This document shows, one piece after another, positions 1-3,864 of a DNA stretch of 7,686 bases. The notes beneath the pieces are model-generated. The model was given only the letters and a program-made list of their open reading frames with translations, had not been told where the DNA came from and searched no databases. The stretch covers positions 1-7,686 of the forward strand of contig CAQVQZ010000105.1 in assembly GCA_948902155.1 (NCBI GenBank), in the 5' to 3' direction. Origin of the DNA: an uncultured Oscillibacter sp. (GTDB taxonomy: Bacteria > Bacillota_A > Clostridia > Oscillospirales > Oscillospiraceae). The position numbers and the translations under genes are program-made. The first letter of the stretch is position 1. Every line of letters starts with the position of its first letter.

Positions 1-9
1 CGGCGGGAA

Positions 10-38
10 TTGACAATCTGCGGCGTTTTTGGTATCAT
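10..38 (+). promoter_or_regulatory. Strong sigma-70-type promoter before the lysis region
   Basis: A perfect -35 box TTGACA (10-15) is followed after exactly 17 bases by TATCAT (33-38), a 5/6 match to the -10 consensus. TG at 30-31 supplies the extended -10 element. Transcription would be expected to start near the A at 45. The promoter overlaps a TGA at 11-13 that could be the end of an upstream gene cut off by the window edge, but only three codons of that frame are visible. The sequence match is direct; activity is inferred. It is the best promoter I found in the window. Confidence 0.75.
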
Positions 39-129
39 GGGGCCAGAAGGACGCTGTTACATACAAATAGGCGGTTGGCTCACCGTTTGGACCCCTACGC
101 GCATTTTTCTACGGGGGGAGGTGATGCGG

Positions 130-216
130 ATGTGGAAGAGACGGCTTTTTGCCGTGTTGCGCTTCCTGGCGCTCTGCGCCGTGTGGGCGTGGATTTTGAC
201 CACAGAAGTTTGTTAG
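130..216 (+). CDS. Tiny predicted membrane peptide (28 aa)
   Basis: The frame encodes about 28 residues: a positively charged N-terminus (MWKRR) followed by one hydrophobic, Leu/Ala/Trp-rich stretch of roughly 20 residues and a short polar tail ending in Cys. This is the pattern of a single-pass membrane peptide. A strong GGAGG (117-121) lies 8 bases before the ATG at 130. An in-frame ATG at 124 would add two residues but sits too close to that site. The frame stays open upstream to the window edge, but no other start there has a comparable ribosome binding site. The stop codon (214-216) lies inside a perfect hairpin. The position just before the lysis genes makes a lysis-accessory or leader-peptide role conceivable. 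I do not recognise a family, and an overlapping frame (3-254) is also open, so coding status is uncertain. Confidence 0.4.
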   Translation: MWKRRLFAVLRFLALCAVWAWILTTEVC

Positions 217-245
217 CCGCCCGGCTGGTACCCGAAGCGGCTAAC
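212..245 (+). other. Perfect 9-bp inverted repeat over the small peptide stop codon
   Basis: GTTAGCCGC (212-220) and GCGGCTAAC (237-245) are exact reverse complements separated by a 16-base loop. The TAG stop codon of the 28-residue frame is inside the left arm. No T-run follows, so this is not a standard intrinsic terminator. It may be an RNA regulatory hairpin or a protein-binding dyad. The pairing is seen directly; function is unknown. Confidence 0.5.
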
Positions 246-314
246 GATAGTTAGTTGACAGATGGGCCAACCGTCTTGTGACAGCGCCCTTCTATATTCA
301 TTATACCCAACCGC

Positions 315-346
315 GCCGCTTTGTCAAGAGACAGAGCGGCCTTTTT
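315..346 (+). terminator. Rho-independent terminator ahead of the lysis genes
   Basis: The arms GCCGCTTTGTC (315-325) and GACAGAGCGGC (330-340) pair over 11 bp, with one G-U wobble and an AAGA loop, and are followed directly by CTTTTT (341-346). This is a textbook intrinsic terminator on the + strand. It separates the promoter at 10-38 from the first lysis-region gene at 419. I found no convincing promoter between 346 and 419, so the genes beyond either depend on read-through or use a promoter I cannot recognise. Confidence 0.85.
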
Positions 347-360
347 GCACGTTTGCGCGT

Positions 361-381
361 CAAATCGGGTTTCCCGGTTTG
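361..381 (+). other. Short hairpin in the 5' region of the 100-aa gene
   Basis: CAAATCGGG (361-369) and CCCGGTTTG (373-381) pair over 9 bp with one G-U wobble across a TTT loop. An AT-rich stretch (382-400) follows, with a T5 run at 394-398 starting 12 bases after the stem, too far for a standard terminator. It could stabilise the mRNA 5' end or modulate initiation at 419. The rest of 347-418 shows no other clear element apart from the ribosome binding site. Confidence 0.35.
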
Positions 382-418
382 CATAAATATTCATTTTTAC
401 GAAAGGCAGGTACTTACT

Positions 419-721
419 ATGAGCAACAGAAACGAGATGGAGCGAATCATCCGCGCCTACACGGCGGGGGAGAAGACCCTGGCGGAGGCCAACGCGGAGC
501 TGGCCCCCTACGGTATCTCCCTGGACCCTGGGAAGAACGTGATTCGGCCCGGTGAGGAGGACCGCTTCGGGCTGCTGGATACCGGCACCGGGTCTATGGA
601 CAAGGTGGAGGTCCGGAACGGGGAGCTGGTGAACTGCGACGTGGGCACCATGCCCGCCGACTTCTACTTCGGCGGGAAGGTCTACGCCGTCCGCGGGCGG
701 AAGCTGGAGGCCAAGGACTGA
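419..721 (+). CDS. Conserved-looking phage hypothetical protein, 100 aa
   Basis: The ATG at 419 is preceded by AAAGGCAGG (402-410) with an 8-base spacer. The frame is open further upstream but passes through the terminator, so 419 is the sensible start. The protein begins with a helical stretch rich in Glu/Arg/Ala (about residues 4-30) and continues with a probable small beta domain that includes GLLDTGTGSMDKVEV (near residues 51-65) and a closing segment with FYFGGKVYAVRG. There is no signal peptide or membrane segment. Similar small proteins sit near structural or lysis genes in Clostridia phages as I recall, but no function is known to me. It heads the cluster with the XhlA-like protein, holin and endolysin, which suggests a late virion-associated or lysis-timing role; that is inference. 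The family is not recognised by name. Confidence 0.85.
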   Translation: MSNRNEMERIIRAYTAGEKTLAEANAELAPYGISLDPGKNVIRPGEEDRFGLLDTGTGSMDKVEVRNGELVNCDVGTMPADFYFGGKVYAVRGRKLEAKD

Positions 722-745
722 GGGGAGGGGCGCAAGCCCCTTTCC
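722..745 (+). other. Intergenic hairpin with GCAA (GNRA) tetraloop
   Basis: Directly after the TGA at 719-721, a 10-bp stem (722-731 with 736-745, including two G-U pairs) closes on a GCAA tetraloop, a member of the unusually stable GNRA class. No T-tract follows, so it is not a clear terminator. It could protect the upstream message from 3' exonucleases or mark a processing site. The next ribosome binding site begins at 754. Confidence 0.4.
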
Positions 746-766
746 CTGTAACGGGAGGGATGCTTT

Positions 767-1015
767 ATGAGCGACGCCGTGCTTGTGGCGCTGATTGGGC
801 TGGCGGGGTCCGGAATCGGGTCCGTGCTGGGTATCCTGGTCAGCAGTAAGCTGACGCAGTACCGGCTGGAACAGCTGGAAAAGAAGGTGGAGGTCCACAA
901 CAAGGTCATTGACCGGGTGTACAAGCTGGAGGAACGGACGGAGCTGCAGGAAGAGAAAATCCGGGTGGCGAATCACCGGATTGACGATTTGGAGGGCTTT
1001 CACCGGCCCTCGTGA
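767..1015 (+). CDS. XhlA-like membrane/coiled-coil lysis accessory protein
   Basis: This 82-residue protein has one N-terminal membrane segment (about residues 4-25, Ala/Leu/Gly/Val-rich) followed by a charged, heptad-like coiled coil (about residues 28-78, including YRLEQLEKKVEVHNKVIDR). Length and layout fit the haemolysin XhlA / holin-accessory type encoded next to holins in Firmicute phages, although there the membrane anchor is usually C-terminal. Similar N-anchored versions occur before r1t-type holins in Clostridia phages as I recall. GGAGGG (754-759) lies 7 bases before the ATG. The gene ends at 1015, and its stop codon touches the ribosome binding site of the holin, so translation is probably coupled. 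The likely role is to assist or tune holin function at the membrane. The membrane/coiled-coil architecture is clear; the family name is tentative. Confidence 0.75.
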   Translation: MSDAVLVALIGLAGSGIGSVLGILVSSKLTQYRLEQLEKKVEVHNKVIDRVYKLEERTELQEEKIRVANHRIDDLEGFHRPS

Positions 1016-1027
1016 AGGGAGAATACT

Positions 1028-1240
1028 ATGAAAAGTTACTGGAAGAACTGGTGGCGGGCCGCTGGGGTGCGGGCGGTGAAGACCATGGCCCAGACTGCTG
1101 TGGCGACGATTGGCACCGCGGCGGTGCTGGGGGACGTGAATTGGGCTATGGCGGCATCTGCCGCGGTGCTGGCGGGGGCGCTGTCGCTGCTTACTTCTGT
1201 GGCGGGTCTGCCGGAGGTGGACGGCAATGGCAACGGCTGA
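1028..1240 (+). CDS. Phage holin, r1t type
   Basis: The 70-residue protein has a basic amphipathic N-terminus (MKSYWKNWWRAAGVRAVKT), a first hydrophobic segment (about residues 19-36), a short turn with DVNW, and a second hydrophobic segment (about residues 40-60) ending in LLTSVAGLPE. The order R-x-x-K-T-x-x-Q-T, then W, then S-L-L-T-S-x-A-G-L-P matches the lactococcal phage r1t holin family in both length and motifs. Holins form the timed hole in the inner membrane that releases the endolysin. AAGGGAG (1015-1021), 6 bases before the ATG, supports the start. The last 14 bases overlap the endolysin gene, the classic holin-endolysin pairing. Confidence 0.9.
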   Translation: MKSYWKNWWRAAGVRAVKTMAQTAVATIGTAAVLGDVNWAMAASAAVLAGALSLLTSVAGLPEVDGNGNG

Positions 1241-1856
1241 GCGGGTTCTGGATATTGCCCGTGCCGAGCTAGGGAACACGGAGGCTCCGGCGAACTCCAA
1301 TCGGACGAAGTATGGCCGCTGGTACGGGCTGGACAGCCAGCCCTGGTGCATGATGTTCGTGCAGTGGTGCTTCCATTACGCCGGGGTGTCCCTGCCTGCC
1401 CGCACGGCCTCCTGCGGGACCTTGATGCGGGCCGCGCAAAAGGCGGGGCTCTGGGTGACGCGGGGCTTCCAGCCGGGCGACGTGGTTATCTACGATTTTT
1501 CGGGCAAACGGACTACTACAGAGCATACAGGCATCGTGGAGCGGGTGACGGCCTCCGGTGTCGTGTCTATCGAGGGCAACACCAGCGAGGCGGGCAGTCA
1601 GTCCAACGGCGGGAAGGTCTGCCGGAAAGAGCGGCGTTTCAGCCTCATTGTAGGCGCTGTGCGGCCTGACTTTGAGACGGAGAAGCGCCTGGACAGCACG
1701 CCCAGTCCTGCCCATGAGGTGGGGGTAGAGTGGGCTGTGAAAAACGGCATCCTCACGGGGGACAAGGCGGGGAACCTGAACCTTTCCCAGCCTGTCACCC
1801 GCCAGCAGCTTTGCACGATGCTGTATCGCTTCGCGCGGCTCCTGGGCAAGGCGTAA
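1227..1856 (+). CDS. Endolysin: CHAP-type amidase/peptidase with C-terminal SLH repeat
   Basis: The 209-residue protein cuts host peptidoglycan at the end of infection. The N-terminal CHAP (NlpC/P60-like) domain covers about residues 1-148. The catalytic Cys41 sits in QPWCMMFVQWC, His100 in TTEHTGIVE, and polar third-residue candidates Glu116/Asn118 lie in SIEGNTS. The typical GDVVIYDF strand precedes the His. After a short Pro/Ser linker (about 152-163), residues 166-209 form a single S-layer homology repeat (VEWAVKNGILTGD...PVTRQQLCTMLYRFA), a module that usually binds pyruvylated secondary wall polymers. There is no signal peptide, so export depends on the holin. GGAGG (1212-1216) supports the ATG at 1227 inside the holin gene. 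The exact bond cut cannot be told from sequence. Confidence 0.92.
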   Translation: MATAERVLDIARAELGNTEAPANSNRTKYGRWYGLDSQPWCMMFVQWCFHYAGVSLPARTASCGTLMRAAQKAGLWVTRGFQPGDVVIYDFSGKRTTTEHTGIVERVTASGVVSIEGNTSEAGSQSNGGKVCRKERRFSLIVGAVRPDFETEKRLDSTPSPAHEVGVEWAVKNGILTGDKAGNLNLSQPVTRQQLCTMLYRFARLLGKA

Positions 1857-1871
1857 AAGGGGGCGGGGGCC

Positions 1872-3704
1872 ATGGCGACGCTTACATCCAGCAGCCAGAA
1901 CAGTATCCTGAAAATCCGGGAGTTCCTGGGGCTGAACGAGAACCCGGACGGGGATACCCACATCAAAAACGGGGAGCTGTCCGAGTGCTTGAATTTCCGG
2001 ATCACCCAGGACCGGCATTTGCAGCTCCGTCCGGGACAGAAGACCCTTGTGCGTCTCCGGGAGGCGTGGGACGCGCTGGAGGCGAAGCCGCCGGGCGTCT
2101 CCGCGCCGGTGTTCTCCGGGGCCTGGAGGGGGAGCGTCAACGGCGCGGTCCATACCCTGGCCGTGTTCGGCGGCGTTATCTGGGACGTGGCCCTGGACGG
2201 TTCCGCGGCCCCCAAGGACAAGGGGCGCTGTGTCCAGGCACCTACCTCCTTCTTTGGCTTCGGGAACAAGGTGTATCTGCTCAACGGGCACGAGTACCTT
2301 GCCTGGACCGGCGGGGCCTCTGCCAAGTTCCAGACGGTGGAGGGGTATGTGCCTACCGTCCGCACGGCCTCCAGACCTGATGGGACAGGGGAACTGTTGG
2401 AGAAGGTTAACCGTCTGACGGGAAAGAGAAAGGTGAAGTTTTCCCCAGACGGTACGTCGACCGCATTCGTGCTGGGGGAAGAGAACGTGGACGAGGTGGT
2501 CAATGTGTCCGGTACGTCCATCTCCTACACCCTGGACAAGGCGAAGGGCACTGTCACCTTTTCCTCCGCTCCGCCCAAAGGCGTCAGCTCTGTGACCATC
2601 ACCTACCGCAAGGGCAGCGGGTCCCGTGCTGACGTGACCCGGATGCGCTTCGCGGAGTTCTACAACGGCGCGGCGGATACCCGCGTGTTCCTCTATGGCG
2701 ACGGCAGCAACAAGACCATTTACAGCGGAATGAACATGGACAGCGGAACCCCCAGCGCAGAGTATTTTCCCGACCTGTCAGAGGCTGCGGTAGGCGACGC
2801 CAACACGCCCATTACCGCCATGATCCGCCACTACGCCCGCCTGCTGGTTTTCAAGCCGGATTCTGCGTGGTCCATCGACTACACAACCGCTACAACCGCC
2901 TTATCCCTCACGATTGCTGCGTTCATGGTCCTGCCCGTCAACCGCCAGATTGGCAACGTCCCTCTTGGGCAGGCGCGGCTTCTGGAGAATAACCCGCTGA
3001 CGCTGGCGGACCAGAATATCTACCAGTGGAAAGCGTCGTCCAGCGGCGGCGTCACCGCCGACCCACGGAACGCCCAGCGGATTTCGGACCGGGTGCGGTC
3101 CTCTCTGGCGGGCTTCGATTTCAGCAAGGCCGTCACTTTCAACCGCCTGTGGGAGAGTGAGTTCTGGTTTCTCTGCGGAGGGAAAGCCCTCATCCTCAAC
3201 TATGCCGCCGACGCCTGGTACACCTATGACAACTGCCCGTTCCTGGCCATGCTGGAGGCGGACGGGGAGGTCTACGGCTTCACGAAGGCGGGGGAGGTCC
3301 GGCACATTTCCAGGGCCTACCGCAACGACGACGGGGAGGAAATCACCGCACGTGCCGCTACCGGGTCCATGGATTTCAGCCGGGACTGGCAGCTCAAATA
3401 TTCCCCCATGATTTTCACCGCCATCCAGCCGGAGAGCGGGGCCCGCGTGACGGTCACGGTGGAGACGAACCGGCGCAGCGACTACCCGGACAAGCTGGTT
3501 TCCGCGGGCCTGGCGGGCTTCTCACACGTGGATTTCGGGCATTTTTCGTTTGGCACCAACCGGAAGCCCCAGGTGAAGCGGGTGAAGATGAAGGTGAAAA
3601 AGGCCACCTTTTATAAGCTCATTTTCAAGAGCAAATCCGCCTCCGCCACCGTCACGCTGCTGGAGAGCGACGTGCAGATTCGGTACGCGGGGAACGTGAA
3701 ATAA
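1872..3704 (+). CDS. Probable tail nozzle / packaged-DNA stabilisation protein
   Basis: This is a 610-residue, beta-rich protein. The opening (about residues 18-56) has the pattern G-L-N-E-N-x-x-G-D...G-E-L-S-E-C-x-N-F...L-Q-L-R-P-G-Q, like the start of podovirus nozzle/stabilisation proteins (P22 gp10, T7 gp12 type). Repeated strand units such as NKVYLLNG (132-139), TRVFLYGDG (270-278), LLVFKPDSAWSID (324-336), FWFLCGGKALILNY (431-444) and GEVYGFTKAGEVRHIS (465-480) suggest a beta-propeller. A small insertion at about 205-246 (VNVSGTSISYTLD...GTVTFSSAPPKG...VTITYRKG) resembles an Ig-like add-on seen in phage tail proteins. The C-terminal part (about 497-610) looks like a beta-sandwich. The ATG at 1872 follows AAGGGGG (1857-1863). 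It starts 15 bases after the endolysin gene, and its stop codon runs into the palindromic repeat. The fold assignment is by pattern and the role is inferred. Confidence 0.65.
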   Translation: MATLTSSSQNSILKIREFLGLNENPDGDTHIKNGELSECLNFRITQDRHLQLRPGQKTLVRLREAWDALEAKPPGVSAPVFSGAWRGSVNGAVHTLAVFGGVIWDVALDGSAAPKDKGRCVQAPTSFFGFGNKVYLLNGHEYLAWTGGASAKFQTVEGYVPTVRTASRPDGTGELLEKVNRLTGKRKVKFSPDGTSTAFVLGEENVDEVVNVSGTSISYTLDKAKGTVTFSSAPPKGVSSVTITYRKGSGSRADVTRMRFAEFYNGAADTRVFLYGDGSNKTIYSGMNMDSGTPSAEYFPDLSEAAVGDANTPITAMIRHYARLLVFKPDSAWSIDYTTATTALSLTIAAFMVLPVNRQIGNVPLGQARLLENNPLTLADQNIYQWKASSSGGVTADPRNAQRISDRVRSSLAGFDFSKAVTFNRLWESEFWFLCGGKALILNYAADAWYTYDNCPFLAMLEADGEVYGFTKAGEVRHISRAYRNDDGEEITARAATGSMDFSRDWQLKYSPMIFTAIQPESGARVTVTVETNRRSDYPDKLVSAGLAGFSHVDFGHFSFGTNRKPQVKRVKMKVKKATFYKLIFKSKSASATVTLLESDVQIRYAGNVK

Positions 3705-3733
3705 TGGATAATGGATAATGGATAATTGATAAT
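3705..3733 (+). promoter_or_regulatory. Possible promoter built by the left heptad array
   Basis: TGGATA (3705-3710, 4/6 match to -35) and GATAAT (3728-3733, 5/6 match to -10) are spaced by exactly 17 bases. The predicted start is near 3740, at the foot of the hairpin, reading into the 835-residue gene. Because the array is AT-rich and periodic, such matches arise easily, so this is a weak call. Confidence 0.25.
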
Positions 3734-3816
3734 TGACAATGGGGTGGTTGCGGGGGGCCGGTCCCATTCAACCGCCAGAGCCGAGGACGAAGGACCCGCC
3801 CCCCACAACCTCCCTC

Positions 3817-3845
3817 ATTATCAATTATCCATTATCAATTATCAA
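3817..3845 (-). promoter_or_regulatory. Possible antisense promoter built by the right heptad array
   Basis: On the minus strand, TTGATA (3845-3840, 5/6) and GATAAT (3822-3817, 5/6) are separated by 17 bases. If active, it would transcribe through the hairpin core and then antisense to the end of the nozzle gene. The match is better than on the + strand, but the same caution about periodic AT-rich sequence applies. Confidence 0.25.
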
Positions 3846-3851
3846 TTTATT

Positions 3852-3858
3852 AAGGAGG
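3852..3858 (+). promoter_or_regulatory. Ribosome binding site that fixes the start at 3865
   Basis: AAGGAGG, a full match to the anti-Shine-Dalgarno core, lies 6 bases before the ATG at 3865. It shows that the in-frame upstream ATGs at 3733 and 3739, within the palindrome, are not the real start. Those 44 extra codons would translate repeat sequence. Confidence 0.9.
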
Positions 3859-3864
3859 TTTTCT

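Larger units (their letters stand above)
45..346 (+). ncRNA. Putative ~300-nt leader transcript between promoter and terminator
   Basis: If the promoter at 10-38 fires and the terminator at 315-346 works, a discrete RNA of about 300 nt results. It contains one small peptide frame (130-216), a perfect 9-bp hairpin (212-245) and the terminator stem. I see no tRNA, rRNA or known riboswitch pattern in it. Two readings are possible: a terminated leader that an antiterminator must extend into the lysis genes, as with lambda pR'/tR', or a stand-alone small RNA/small-protein transcript. Both ends are predicted from sequence only. Confidence 0.35.
3703..3847. repeat. MITE/REP-like palindrome with heptad-repeat arms
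   Basis: The left arm has five tandem 7-mers: AATGGAT three times (3703-3723), AATTGAT (3724-3730) and AATTGAC (3731-3737). The right arm has four in inverse orientation: ATCAATT (3820-3826), ATCCATT (3827-3833) and ATCAATT twice (3834-3847). The core is a 19-bp stem, 3746-3764 with 3792-3810, with only two mismatches, around a 27-base loop (3765-3791). Together, 3710-3847 folds as one long imperfect hairpin. It starts on the TAA of the upstream gene (3702-3704) and ends 4 bases before the ribosome binding site of the next gene. No transposase is encoded and I see no clear target duplication. I recall similar AATTGAT-type arrays between genes in unrelated bacteria, but cannot verify this here. 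Confidence 0.8.

Noticed and set aside
3..254. Open frame 3-254 with no ATG, possibly the end of an upstream gene
   Set aside because: It overlaps the promoter, the small peptide and the hairpin, has an Arg/His/Leu-rich product with no recognisable domain, and a TGA in another frame at 11-13 is an equally possible gene end.
255..304. TTGACA at 255-260 or TTGTGA at 276-281 as the -35 of a second promoter
   Set aside because: TTGACA has no -10 at acceptable spacing. TTGTGA-N17-CATTAT is only 4/6 plus 4/6 and would run straight into the terminator.
278..418. N-terminal extension of the 100-residue protein from 278
   Set aside because: The extra codons run across the intrinsic terminator and lack a ribosome binding site; the ATG at 419 has one at good spacing.
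251..1351. Long open frame on the minus strand (366 codons)
   Set aside because: It runs opposite four well-supported + strand genes and the terminator, and its product is Arg/Pro/His/Gln-rich without a domain, typical of an antisense shadow in GC-rich DNA.
1269..2291. Minus-strand open frame of 340 codons
   Set aside because: It lies opposite the endolysin and nozzle genes, has low-complexity composition and no ribosome binding site that I can support; a GC-driven shadow.
3733..3761. TTGACA at 3733-3738 as a promoter for the 835-residue gene
   Set aside because: The position 17 bases downstream is GGCCGG, with no -10 box; the match comes from the heptad variant AATTGAC.
3703..3847. CRISPR array reading of the heptad repeats
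   Set aside because: The units are 7 bases long, contiguous without spacers, and arranged as inverted arms, which is not CRISPR architecture.
3733..3864. N-terminal extension of the 835-residue protein from the ATG at 3733
   Set aside because: It would translate the palindromic repeat (peptide with IINYPLSIIN); the perfect AAGGAGG at 3852-3858 points to the ATG at 3865.
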